DNA from: Ashinkailepas kermadecensis
Lineage: Eukaryota; Arthropoda; Thecostraca; Neolepadidae
NCBI GenBank assembly: GCA_034440615.1
Contig: JAOTOM010003959.1
Span: 62,001 to 126,000, forward strand
Direction of reading: 5' to 3'
Length of the DNA: 64,000 nucleotides
Below the pieces are notes generated by a model, which worked only from the letters and a program-made list of their open reading frames with translations, did no database searches and was not told the origin of the DNA. Shown one piece after another: positions 12,386 through 24,743 of the stretch. A program made the translations under genes and the position numbers. Every line of letters begins with the position of its first letter. The stretch's first letter is position 1.

Positions 12386-12747
12386 AGCGGTCTTATTTGG
12401 TATCTATCAACACCTTAAGTTAGAAGCAACAATATCAAGTATGTGCACTGTCTTAGATCTCACAGTGTGTGCAATAATTCATGATACCCTGTTGCACCAA
12501 CTTATGCACATGGACTGACATTGCGTCTTACTTTCGTCCAAACTACGCGCATTAAATCGGCGGTAGCGGCACGCTGGCTGAGAATTCGCGCCCGGATCCT
12601 GGTCTACGGATACCACGTTTTATCAAATATTTGACGTATGATACAACAAAAGGTATATGTATGAGAGTGTATGGTAGCACGCTATTGTTGGTAGACTTTA
12701 GTATACTGGGGTTGAGGTCCAAAATTAGAAGTCTATCCAAATTTGGA

Positions 12748-13087
12748 AGAGGATTTGTATAACAAATTTGGTCCGAATTCTTGCTGGGGTAGCCTTATGG
12801 ACCAGAGTTCTATTGCTAAGCAGAGCTTGTTGCGTGAACTCTGGCCCCACTACCCGATTCATGAATTTCAGTTAAACGGCATAATTTTGTCCGAGAGTTT
12901 AACGTGCCATCAGCACACCGACACGGCCGCCCCCGGTAGTTCGTCCCAAGCCTTATCAGGCCAGCTGCCAACTGACACTCCCATCCAGAGGCTGAATGCA
13001 AGCGCGTGAAGCGACTCGAACCTGTCTTGCCAGGACAGGGGAGAGCAGGGCAGGTCAGTGCGCTAACCAACCGAGCTACCGAGGCGG
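12748..13087 (-). mobile_element. SINE-B, 3'-truncated copy
   Basis: The minus strand reads GCCTCGGTAGCTCGGTTGG, ACAGGTTCGAGTCGCTTCAC, GGCGGCCGTGTCGGTGTG and GTTCACGCAACAAGC. It ends near 12748 before the 3' half of the full copies. Confidence 0.8.
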
Positions 13088-13629
13088 CATCGCTTATGTT
13101 GAAGAAAATGTCTTGTTTCAAATGATATCTTAATGTAAAGATAGGGACCGTAGGAGATAGCACGCCATTTCTCATGTGCCGGAGCTGTCCAGAACAGTAG
13201 GACACTGATCCCAAATTTTGCACAAGGGAATTATGATCAGTTCAGGATCTTCCCGGGTGAAATTCAGCGTGAAGAGTTGTCAGGCGTAGATGTATATCAA
13301 ATGTTCCAAGTCCTATAAGGGAAACTGTTCCACGATCAGAAAAGGTTCATAGTTCATACCCAATAGATGGAACAGAATGAGCAAAGGATAAGTTGGAAGG
13401 ATACCCTGGCAAAGGATAAGTTGAAATATCTTACGATAATTGCAGAAACTGAATTGAAAACCAATTGCGGGTTAGAAAGCTGAAGCTCCGTTCGATTCCT
13501 CCCGTTCTTTCTGCGACTTGGGGAGCCTGAATCTATCGACCCGTAGGTAATTGTTGTTCAAATGTCCTGTCTGATGCTACGTGACGACCTTCTCATCTCG
13601 GACTTACCGGCAACACGATGGGACCTGGA

Positions 13630-14252
13630 ATGTGTTTGAGACTTTTCACGAGCTATAGGGGCCTTCTGATATCATACTTCCAGACAACATGGTCGGGCCT
13701 TCTGCCAGGTATTGGGCTTTTTCTTGGACTCTGTGGCCTATTATCAAACATTTTGACCTGGCCCCAGGCAGCGTGATATGGTTTACTGTCTGTTTTGAAG
13801 TGTTCTTTCCTGAGGTCTATGGCCCCCTTTGGAGTGGTCCGACCTGGGCCTCCATGCAACATGTTGGGACCTCCTGACATGCAATTTTTTTTCGTCGTAT
13901 TTTGTGATATTTATTGGACTTACGTAAAGACTAGCGCATCCCCTGGCCTGGGGTCTACAGAAGACATGATGGGGCCTTGTGCCGGGTGTGGAGGCTTTCA
14001 CTTGAGGTCCAAGGGTCTGCTGTGAAAACTGCGGGGATTCCTGTCGGATGTTCAGCCACTTCACGAGCTCTTGAAACATCTTGGCAGGACTTGTTTTCCT
14101 CCGGACAAAATTCTGGGGCTTTCTGTCGGATGTTGGGCCACTTCACGAGCTCTAGGAACCTCCTGTCAGGACTTGTTTTCCTCCGGACAACATACTGGGG
14201 CTTGCTGTCGGATGTTGGGCCACTTCACGACCTCCAGAAACCTCCTATCAGA
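13630..14252 (+). repeat. Degenerate tandem array, about 81 bp per unit
   Basis: CGGATGTTGGGCCACTTCAC recurs at 14127 and 14208, with a variant at 14045 (periods 82 and 81). Older units (CTTCCAGACAACATGG, GGGCCTTCTGCCAGGTATTG) reach back to about 13630. The array stops exactly where the LINE at 14250 begins. Confidence 0.75.
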
Positions 14253-16550
14253 TTAGATCTCGTGCTTACTAATGAGGTAAATTTTGTTAAAAAAATGTGA
14301 ACATAGGAGACACCTTTGGTAATAGTGATCACAGCATTATACGCTTCTCATTGTATGTTGGAAGTGTAGGAACCAATAAAACATTGATTCCAAATTTGCT
14401 AAAGGTAATTACAATGAGTTTAGGATCTTCTTGAATGAAATTCATTGGGAAGACTTATTGATGGGCTTAGATGTTTATGAAATATAGAGAATCATAAAAG
14501 ATAAACTATTTCAAGGTCAGAATAAGTTCATTCCCAATAGGCAAATTAGATTAACCAGGGTTAAGCACCCTTCATGGCTGACCAGGGAAGTAAAGCACTT
14601 GCTGGAGTCAAAGAAACAGGCATTCAAGAAACGAAAACATGCTAACACTGAGGTAAACCTCGAATCATATAAAATAGCTAGAAATAAAGTTAGGAGATGT
14701 GTTAGGGCATCTAAAAGACTGGCTGAAATCAAATTAGCTAGAAAATGTTCAGCAGGTAATGCTAAGAGATTCTTTAGCTTCTAAAAATTTAAGGCTAAAC
14801 AGTGTAATGTAGGACCACTGCAGGTAGATGTGGAAATAGTGGTTGATGATTGGCATATAGTGGAATCCCCAAGCAAGCAGTTCTCATCAGTCTTTACTAA
14901 AGATAATTCTGGTACAATAGAAACAACTGAAGGTTATGCCATAACAGGTGATAGGCTAGAGGATCTTACAATAACTTCAGAAGCTGTAGAAAAGCAGTTG
15001 CAGAATATAAAACCTAATAAAGCTTCTGGACCAGATGATATATGCTAGGATCTTAGTAGAGTATGCTAAAGATTTATCAGTTCCCCTAGGTATCATTTTC
15101 AGGCGGTCTATGGAGTATTCTGAAGTACCTGAAGATTGGAGAAATGGAAACATAATAACAATTTTCAAAAAGGGAAGTATGACGTGTACATGAAACTACA
15201 GGCCAGTCAGTTTGACCTCAATAGTTTGCAAGGTACTAGAAACACTGGTTAAACAGAATGTTCAGATTCATCTTGATAGGCACAACCTTTTAAGGGACAC
15301 TCAACATGGATTTCGATCTCGAAGGTCTTGTTTAACCAAGCTATTGGAGTTCATTGAGTATGTTACTAAAGAAGTAGACAATCAAAGCAGGATGGATGTT
15401 GTGTACTTGGACTTTAGCAAAGCTTTTTGATAAAGTTCTACATGGAAGGCTAATTCATCGACTACAGCAGCATGGGATTGTTGGAAAAGTTCTACGTTGG
15501 ATTGAAGCAGGGTTGAGGGGAAAGAAACAAAGGGACAAAGTTAAATGGATGTAAATCTGATTGGAAGGATGTTCTGAGTGGAGTACCACAGGGCTCTGTT
15601 CTAGGGCCACTTCTCTTTATCACCTTTGTGAATAACATTGAGGTAGGGCTGAGGAATAGTGTTCAAATTTGCTGATGACATCAAGCTGGTAGGAGTGGAT
15701 AACAGTAGTGATCAATCTAATCATATTCATCTAGACTTGGAGGACCTAGAAATGTGGACTGAGCAATGGCAGATGTGTTTCAACTATGATAAGTGTAAGG
15801 TTATGCATCTGGGGTCTGGAGGTGAGACTTTCAGATATGCAATGGGAGGTAGGGAACTGGATGTTATTGAAGAGGAAAGATACTTAATTATGTTGGTTTC
15901 AAAAGACCTTAAAGCAGAAAAACAATGTATCACAGCTTGGAACAGGGCACTCATAATGCTGCGACTAATTAATAGGAGTGTGTGATATAAGAGCAAGGAA
16001 GTCATGCAAAAACTGTACGTAGCATATGTGCGACCCTACTTGGAACATTCTGTACAAGCATGGAGCCCCCACCTAGAAAAAGATATACGAGATATGTTAG
16101 AAAGAGATATGTTAGATATGTTATAATGTTATAGATATGATATATATAGTACTCGTACTCTGTACTCGTACATATGTTAGAAAGAGTGCAGCGCAAAGCC
16201 ACTAGACTCATCAGTGGAATAGGTAACTTAGAATATGGAGAAAGGCTTATGGCATTAGATATGTACTGACTCAAGTATAGGAGATTAAGGGGGACATGAT
16301 TTAAATGTACAAAATTGTTTAAGGGCTTGATCAGGTAAATTTGAATGATGCTCTTCTGTTCATAGTATCATATAGGGGTTATCAATTCAGGTTAGACAAG
16401 TTGAGGTGTTGGACAGTTAAGCGACAACAGGTCAAAAGGTTGTTGATCAGTGGAATGGGCTGCCTGCTGATGTTGTGTGGAGTTCCTCATTGAATATATT
16501 GAAAAGTATGGTGGACAATTTTTTTGGACAGGAAAATCTTGTTTTTGAGT
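14250..16550 (+). mobile_element. CR1/Jockey-type LINE, 5'-truncated and decayed
   Basis: It starts with the endonuclease C-terminus (LDLVLTNEVNFVK, then NSDHSII near 14325). It continues with the linker (14570-14780) and RT blocks: NYRPVSLTSIVCKVLETLVK (15199-15260), QHGFRSRRSCLTKL (15302-15345), DVVYLDFSKAF (15396-15430), GVPQGSVLGPLLF (15579-15617) and FADDIKLV (15664-15687). The C-terminal domain ends in VDQWNGLPADVV (16446-16481). Stops and frame changes occur at about 14784, 15048, 15190, 15430, 15550, 15660 and 15985. A small local duplication of AGATATGTTAGA lies at 16085-16185. Its 5' end abuts an 81-bp tandem array. Confidence 0.85.
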
Positions 16551-19454
16551 TATAATTAGTGATGGATTGGGTGAGATTTATGCTAAGTAAGTGTGCACGG
16601 CACAGACCCCTTTAAGCAGGCATGGATACAGTTTGAAAACTATTGGTAAGGCATTCACATCCGCACGTGTTAAGAGGGAGCAAGTGAATAAGGCTGGATA
16701 GCTAGGATGGATAGGCATTGATAGGTGTGTGGGATGTTGGTGGATGGTTTCCTTAGGATGTGGTGTTGGTTGGGGTGGGTCTTTTACCATGCTTATGGTA
16801 TCTTCCATTTACAGACTTAACCTGGATGGGCCCTTGTGGCTCTTGTGAAGTCTAAAGACTTTATGACTTTATGTTAAGTTTTTGCATGATCTCTTGGAGC
16901 GTATTGTAAGTACTAATCAGCTTCCTACCATGAGGCCTCCCGACAACATGGTGGGCGTTTTTATGCTTGGAGACCTCATGAATAATTTCAGCTAGTATGA
17001 TCCCAAATAATTCCTCATTGGTGGCAGGGGTTGCTGCCCCTGCATTCGGTGTTGCCGCCCCTGGTCGAATTATCGCCATCTCTGCTAAGCAAATAAATAA
17101 GTGCCTTATCATGTATAAGAAGTTAGCGAAGTATTATCTTCACAGTAATTCAACTTTGTTTTATGCCACCGAACATCTTTCGTATCTTTTCGACTTTCGG
17201 GCTTTTGTCGACCAGGTGAAAACAAGGGCGATATCAGGATTTTTTTAATAGGTGTTACATGGGAGTCTTTTGTTCTGTGGAAGGTTGTCAACATTTGGTA
17301 ACAACGTTAAATTTAAATATAGTTTCGCGGAGGCTCCCCGTTCGTCGGCCGTCACTCTTTTGACTCTTGTTACTAATGGCAAGATGCAATAGGAACCTCC
17401 ACTGCCTGGGCCTACATCACGTCGTACCAGTGGCGAGTCGGCCGATGTCTCGCAAATTCACCAAACCTGATTGGCTGACTGCCACCTGATAAATTTACCA
17501 GTTGACAATGGTGCGACAAGACGTGAAGCAAGTGCCACGCTTTTGACAACTGTGGACAACTGGATTTTTTATAATGCGAACAATACTTTCGCCCCATCAC
17601 ACCACACAGACATTAAGTGTCCTGCACGACATATTAAGTCCCTGCACAAACTAACATGCATCGCACATATGCTTTCACTCATAATTCATAGTTGAGTGTC
17701 CTGTCACGATTACGGTCCGGACGGGATAACACGTTCGTCACACGGTGAACCGGACCTGACCTACACTAGTCTTAGCCATCCGACCACACTGCACGGTTTC
17801 TCCGAATATTCAGAGCCGCTTTCTCTGATGTGCTGCCGGAAATTTTTAAATTGTCCAATTCCTGTACACTTCCACGGGCCGGGGGCGGGTGGCGGGGATG
17901 GCGGTTGAAATCGTAGGAGGCCGCTTCTTAGGAACCTCGTCGCCCACCCTTATGGAGCTGTTGGGTGGTGGTTCACACTATGTTGCTGAACTCTTCCTCT
18001 TCCTTTCTGTGGGTGATTTTGACGTGGTGTACTCCCGCCGACAAGGGCAGCATATGAACACCAGATGTTTTCTAGCTTTGCAAAGTTACCTGATCCTGAA
18101 ACGTCACAGCAATTTGTGATGACGTTTGTACCGGGCTCGACAGACTTAGTTATAGGGGCTGTATAACCCATGCAGTTGATGCACCCCTAAATCACAATAG
18201 CAACAACAATGAGATCGTAAGATGATCAGATCCTCAGATGAGACTGGCTGGTGATGTGGTTAGAGGAAGGCCGTCTGAAGCACTGACCAGCATTGGTCTC
18301 CCCAGTTTTAGTATGATGGTAAGCCACCACCACACACTTCATTAAAGCTGCAATTGGACACACTGGGCATGCAACGTCGCCGCTATATTTAATTCAGTTC
18401 TGGTAAATAACCCCAGACATTTTTAAGGTAGTAATGCCTGCATCAAATATGGCCGCTGGAAGTCTTGTAACTATCACCGTCATGGCACTAATAACCTGAC
18501 CAGTCGTGCTGAATCTTCTGATCTCTATCAGCGCCCGCTGTCAACTCCACAGATAGCATATGAGTGTCATCCACCACTCCTCGTTGTGCGTGTTTGCTTT
18601 TGATAGCTAATAATTGCGTGCGATTGGCACCATTTACCCGCTAGCAATGTGACGACTGACGTCATTACACCATCATATGATTATAGGTGTTCCAAATGTG
18701 CTCCCATTGTTGATATTTGTCCTCGCCGAAATGCGTCAGCTGTATTACGTAGTAATTCGTGCAGGCATCATGTTGCTACCCTTTGGCTTATGTTCAATGT
18801 CTGTGCAGATATAGAAAGCAATTGGTGGCAAGTCTTTGAGCGGTATTCGAGCACTCGTTTATCGCACCCAAGTTCGGATTTCAAACTGCAAATGTCTCCT
18901 TAATAGGAGTGACTTTGCATGACTGGTGATCTCGTGCCACACAGGCGTGGTACGTGCAATTTAACTACATGCAACGATCATTTCAATGTTTGCATAATAT
19001 CAAGCATATATATATGAACAGAGGCATAGAAACTTCTCAAAAAGTGGGGTGGAGGTGGTGGGGGGGGGGAGGGCAAAACCCCCTTTGAAGTTGATTCCTA
19101 CCGTGCATCGCCATATCATTAATGTTAAGCTTTCATGAAAAGTGTGGGGCCATGACCCTCATGCCCCCCCCCCTGTTTCTACACCGATGCATATCAATAC
19201 GTCGTTCAAGTACACCTGATATCTAAAAGCATGTTAATCGACAAGTGGTAACTTATCAACCTCACCTGTTGCTTCGGCAGGAAACGGGCTGCAATGCTAA
19301 AGCACCACGTGCAATTTTCGGTAACTTTTTAAGCCACAGCAGGTATCGGTCGCCATCGGTTATACACGGTGATGATGGTCTTCTGATTGGCCCGATGGTG
19401 CCATGTAGAATGCTCGTCTAGGGACCTTGTACCCAGGGGTGTTGTTTTATATAC
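16551..19454. other. Intronic, no gene seen
   Basis: Unique-looking AT-rich sequence with short chance frames. G-rich runs near 17880 and 19050 recall degraded MITEs, but no ends are visible. Confidence 0.4.
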
Positions 19455-19615
19455 CTTTGAGTTGGCAAGTGCCTCCGCAATGTTGGCTTTTCCCCCTAAT
19501 CATTTCAACTTTTATCACGGGGCCCTATGGAGTGTGCCCCTCAATCCATTTGCGCCCGCCCATTGCCGTCGTGCATTGTGCTCCCCAAATAATTATCAGA
19601 AATCGACGCCCGTGC
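19455..19615 (+). repeat. Dispersed repeat with CAATGTTGGC signature, copy 2
   Basis: Has CAATGTTGGCTTTTCCCC, CTATGGAGTGTGCCCCTCAA, TCCATTTG and CGTGCATTGTGCTCCCCAAA, then TAATTATCAGAAATC. No conserved frame. Confidence 0.65.
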
Positions 19616-20237
19616 TAATGCCTACCTGCGACGTAGATGCTAAATGTTTCTTTGTATTACTGCTGCTAACAATAATGATTGGAAGGAAAATAAGAAAAAT
19701 GTGCTGGCCCACATCGGCAAGGACTGTTGTATTTTGCGTTATTATTAACTATGTTAAGAACTGAAACTTTTCCATCGTCGAACACTTTGAATAGTCTTGA
19801 AAACGATCAACAATCGAAAAGTTTAAGTTCGAAATTCGAATTTGAAAAACTATATGTAAAGAAAATCGAAAGGTGGACGGGGATTCAGTAATATATATTG
19901 CATGCCAAATTGTGGAGAGAAAATGCTTTTCAAAGTTTTGGAAAATACGCTGATACATATGTGTTCAAGTATTGCATTTTGCCACACCGCAACAGTTTTC
20001 CGATCTTGAAATCTTTCCCCGTTCCAGAGATACAGCAGTTTAAAAAAATATCAGTTCGTGGTATGACGTCATATTTCTACACCACTGTACAGGTTAAACC
20101 GATGGTCAAAGAGACCTAATGGTCTCAGAATCGTGTCCTATGGCTAAGATAAACCCTTAGATGAAGTATACGACAAAGGTCTGAGGGAGATGGGTGTTGA
20201 ATTGTGCCCTCCACCAGTGAGTTGGCATGGAATGACC

Positions 20238-20390
20238 CTCTTGACAAGACAGGGTTCGAGTCGCTTCACGCGCTCGCGCATAGCACCCGGCTGGGAGAGT
20301 CAGCTGGCAACTGACCCTACGTGGCCGGCGACACGGCAATGGGCGGTCATGTCGGTGCATTGGTGGCACGTTACACTCTGGAAGTGGTCG
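20238..20390 (+). mobile_element. SINE-B fragment
   Basis: Contains GACAAGACAGGGTTCGAGTC, GCTTCACGCGCTCGC, CTGGGAGAGTCAGCTGGCAA and GGTCATGTCGGTGCATTG, matching the first third of SINE-B from the B box on. The A box region is degraded. Confidence 0.7.
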
Positions 20391-20889
20391 GCGTCAGGGT
20401 CCACGGTCATTTATCCATATGCTAGGACCTTGGTATCTCGAAGTCCCCTGCTGGAGCTCCAGCAAGTTTTATTTGCATTTACAGAGGGGTTCGAACCTGT
20501 AATCGGCAAACCGATGCACTGTGATTATAGACAGTGGCTTGAAACCCTCAGGGGTGCGCAGACCGCTCCAGGTCCTCATTATTCTGAATAGTGCCTTGAC
20601 TAATCCCAAGGAACGACCTCTGTAATTCTGATGGGACGTCCCAAGTAATCCTAAGAACACCGAAAGCTCATGATACCTAAGAGGCGCCTTGGGAGCTTAG
20701 ATGGGTGTCCTGGAATTATGGAATAACATTCTACGGAGCCATGTTCGCTGCTTTTACAAATCCATGGACACACTGATGACCCTGTGGCTGGCACGCAGAT
20801 GACCCTATGGTAGCTCTAAAATGGGATGCTTTACCAGTTTTAGAGTCGTGCATTGGTCTCTAGAGTGGCGGACTTTATCCCCAGAATGG

Positions 20890-21076
20890 GGCTGGGATGT
20901 CCGAGTGGTTAAGGTGTTGAGCTCTGGGTGCCAAAGGTCCTGGCACATCTTTGCACGTTCGATACTCGCACCACTCGGGACATTTCCCAATCCCGCGGCC
21001 CACCGGCGAAACAGTGTGGGCGGTGCAATTAGCCGTGAATGTGCATAAAGTGCGCCGTGAATCCCCCAATAAACAA
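20890..21076 (+). mobile_element. SINE-C: class II tRNA-headed SINE with a 14-bp duplication
   Basis: GGCTGGGATGTCCGAGTGGT resembles the start of tRNA-Leu or tRNA-Ser, followed by the B-box-like ACGTTCGATACTCGC. The body has CACCGGCGAAACAGTGTGG and the tail CCCCCAATAAACAA. TATCCCCAGAATGG at 20876-20889 and 21077-21090 is a perfect target duplication. Confidence 0.88.
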
Positions 21077-22859
21077 TATCCCCAGAATGGCGTCAAAAAG
21101 GTCAGAGAAACCAACAGCACCGTAGAGACGCCACGCTTAATCATCAGGGACGCCTGCCCTGTGTTGAGGGGCGCCTACTTAAGCTGCAGGGTCGCAAGTA
21201 TAATCCTGAGGAACACATGCCCAGTTAAGGGTGCCTGATTAATCCCGAATTGCATCAGCTGCATTGTGAGGATCACTATGATTGATCCAGAAGTGCGCAG
21301 TGGAAGGTCTCAGGACTGGCCTTGGCAGTTCCTAGACTGGGAATTGTGACTCCAGAGACGTTCTGGACAGTTGTTTCAATAAGGATTGGTTTCTTTTCAC
21401 ATTTTGCCACTTTTGCCGGAATCTTAGTGCAGTATTCTTCTTCAGGAATGGATACAAGTCGTAGGATATTTTTATTGGCGTGGATGGCGCTCGCCGCCCA
21501 CTCCAAATATATGGAATCTTCACTCATTCTGCCGGGTGCATTTCCCGTTTTCCGTAATCGTGGGAAGGTATTGAAAAGGTGGTGCTTGCCTCGATATATG
21601 GCGAGACCTGTGTGTTTTCTAAATATTGCTGAATACTGTCGATATGTCTCACACAGCTTCCGTGAAGAGTATACCCATGTGTCGATTTATTGTGCACGGG
21701 GCATGTCCCAGACGTAGTGTTTTGTTATCTACAGGACAAGGTCGGAGAACACTTGATGGTTTGGGTGTTGATATGGCTGTAGCACTTGGAACTTGCGTGA
21801 TTTTCATGCAACTACTTGCCGGACTAGTGCGGCGCTCAGCCTCTGCTGACCACTCCCGTTGGTGCTCGTGTACCTTCTTTTTGGGGCTGCTCTTGCTCCT
21901 CCACTTTCGTGATCTTAACCATTAGTGGCACAAAGTGGTGCTGCTAACCCCCACCTCCCTCCCACACACACACTTTTCAACATCATTTCTGCGTTCCTGC
22001 GGTCCTCCAACAAATCTCTGGTGATGTCAGTGATACGCAAGAAAGAAGCGAACGGTGTCGCAATGCCCACTTTCTCTGAGAACGTCCTGCACTGACGCAT
22101 CTCCGTTCGACTGGAAAAGTATCACGACGGCGTGCTGCACCTGCCAGCCATTCCAAACAGCCTCTCGAACGAGCGTTGACGGCATTGCACCTGGGATAAT
22201 GCGCTTAGAAATCGTACTATGTCAGCTGACAGCGCTGACAGATTGGACCAAACGTACCGGCGCTCTTGTGCACACATTGCCATGTCAGTTGCGTCCGGTT
22301 CGTACGTACCCAACCAGCCGTGTCCGGCTCAGGCGCGGCTGGTGCGCCACGGCACGGAGCGCCACCACGCCGCTGCCGTCAGGAGCAGACTGGCGTTACT
22401 AGAGGAAGCACACGGGACGGGAGTAGTAGACGTATATGTACACACGAGAGAAATGAGCCTTCCATATTTTGTTTTGGTATAGCAAGATGTGGCCCACTTG
22501 TGTTGGTCTCTCTGGGACTGCCGCTTGCCTTGCGGTCGCCCAGGCCTCTGATTTTTTTGCTAGCAGATGCCATCTGTTGATGGCTGGTTTTCCACTCCTC
22601 GGACGCCTCGCTTCACTGGGAATGCAGTAAGCTCAGCAAGCAAAGGCGTTGAGATATAATTTTTCCCTAGATGCACCCTACCAACTTTCCTCCCTGGCCA
22701 CACGGTTAAACACATAATTTTTACAGACATGTGGATATTACTAGCAGGTACTGTAGCCATCGGAATTCGAAACTTTGGGGAGATATCAAATATATGTGTC
22801 AGTTTTCTCATTCTTATCTCCGTCTCTGTTCAAAGGGTAAAGTGTATATTATCGTTTCC

Positions 22860-23235
22860 TGTTCTCTGCCCTCCACCTGTCCTTGTTCTTGTCACTTACT
22901 TTGTCTCACTGTACACTGCCTTGCCAAACACTGCCTTGTCATGCCCTGCGCTGTTCCTTTTCCTTGCTTTTGTCGGGATCTTGCTTCCTGCCGTGCCTTG
23001 GTGTGCCCTTTACTCTACTTTCCTGTGCCCGATCTTCTGTCTTTCACCTGACTTCTGTCCTGTCTTAATACGCCCCTGCCTTGCCATGTTGTATGTCATG
23101 TCCGTCACTCTGCTTTGCCATTCCCCGTCCGGCCTTCCGTGACTTCTGCGTTGTCATGTCCCATTCCTTACTCTGCTTTCTGCTCTGCCATGCTCTCCGA
23201 TTCTTCCTTGCCCTGCCGTCTATGTTATGTGTATG
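22860..23235 (+). repeat. Pyrimidine-rich low-complexity tract
   Basis: Irregular repetition of CTGCCTTGCCATG-like words (TGCCTTGTCATGCCCTGC, CTGCTTTGCCATTCC, CTGCTCTGCCATGCTC). The hydrophobic-looking open frames here come from the composition. Confidence 0.6.
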
Positions 23236-24743
23236 ATGCGCGTATGGGCGCAAAATGACCGAAGTAGTAGGTGCGCCCTAAAGGACCAATCGGTCACCAC
23301 TTCGTGTGATGCACGTACTTGTGATGTTTCCATATTTATGTGTCAGCACAGTGGTCTTGGTGAGTAGTCACGCTGCTGTGCTAGTGATGGTACCATTCAT
23401 TGTGTACCATCCATTACCACCAGGTGTTAAGTTGCTGGCTTCCACAGGCATGGACTTTCTTATGGTTCTGCTATTGTCACTTTGAGGGAATCCCTTGCCC
23501 TTCTGAGGCTTGTTAATTTCGAATATTTCGCTGGGTAGCTTTCGCTCACCTTGTAGTAATTTGCTAAATTCTTCACCAGTAGATTGCATCTATCTCACAC
23601 ACTCGGTGCAAATTTGAACAGCCGTGAGTGCTCGTGATATGTAACCGATGTCGAGCTCATGTTAGTCCACTTCTTGAAAAAAAAAACAAACAACACATCC
23701 GTCGCAATGCATAATTCTCGAAATACGAGTTTTTAATTACATCTTATCTTTCACGACATTGTACCATTGTATCAACACAATGTTACCAGGTGACGCAAAC
23801 TATGCTACCGTGTCACATATGTCACGTTGAGCCACGGCATTTCTGTTGTTTTTATCTCGATCACAAGAGAAGTCGGCAATGGCATGTGGGTGGGTACGTG
23901 CGCGGACCATTGTTTCAGCTTGTACAAGGAAATCCCGTGTGATGGACATTGTTCGATAAGTGCTCAGCCGATGCTCTTTGTTGGCCAGATGTGGCTGCAA
24001 GCTATGTGCTGGATTATTGTCGAACGGTGGTCGTCAATGCAGTCAGGGTTCTGATCCTGCCGGTACTGTTGTCGTTAGCAAGTTAAGGTATGAATTTGAT
24101 GCAGTTATTTCGACGACTACCTCTTGCATATCTGAGCAGGCATATCATATCTCTTCTATTTCGACACTGGTGAAATGACGCCAGCTTACCAAGTCCCGTA
24201 AGCTGGTATCACCTCCACCCCCACCCCCACCAACATCCTTAGACATTGATCCTCTTTCTCCCCTCCTTTTAACAATCGCCCGTGCATGACATTTTGTCAC
24301 CTTCCTCAGTGCAAGAAGGGAGGGGTGTTCGATCTCCCATTATTTCTAAATGGAGAGTCACAGCAACATACAAAGAGTATCGTGTTCACGATTGGTAGCC
24401 AACTTTTATGCTTCAGGTTACTGGTTGGCCTTCTAGGTCAGCTTAAGCATTACCTACGGAAGGTGGAAGGAGTGGATTCCACCCTTATTCTCCAGTCAGC
24501 GTTTTTTAAGATGTGGGCGCCATGCTGCCAAACCGTTGAAGTTAGCGCTCTTGAAATTTCGAATACCTGATGATGCATCTTTCGTGCATGTTTTGATACA
24601 AGAAACAACTTTGGATCGGGTCAGGTGAGGTAGATATGACGTCATTCCTGAGGACATGCGATATGAATTTATGCTAAAACAGCGATAATGTCGCACACAC
24701 AAAATCACCCCAGACTTGTCCGAAGTTCGAAAATGGACTCACT

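Noticed and set aside
22729..23142. Hydrophobic 137-codon frame resembling a membrane protein
   Set aside because: The hydrophobicity follows from a pyrimidine-rich low-complexity tract, and two other frames are open as well.
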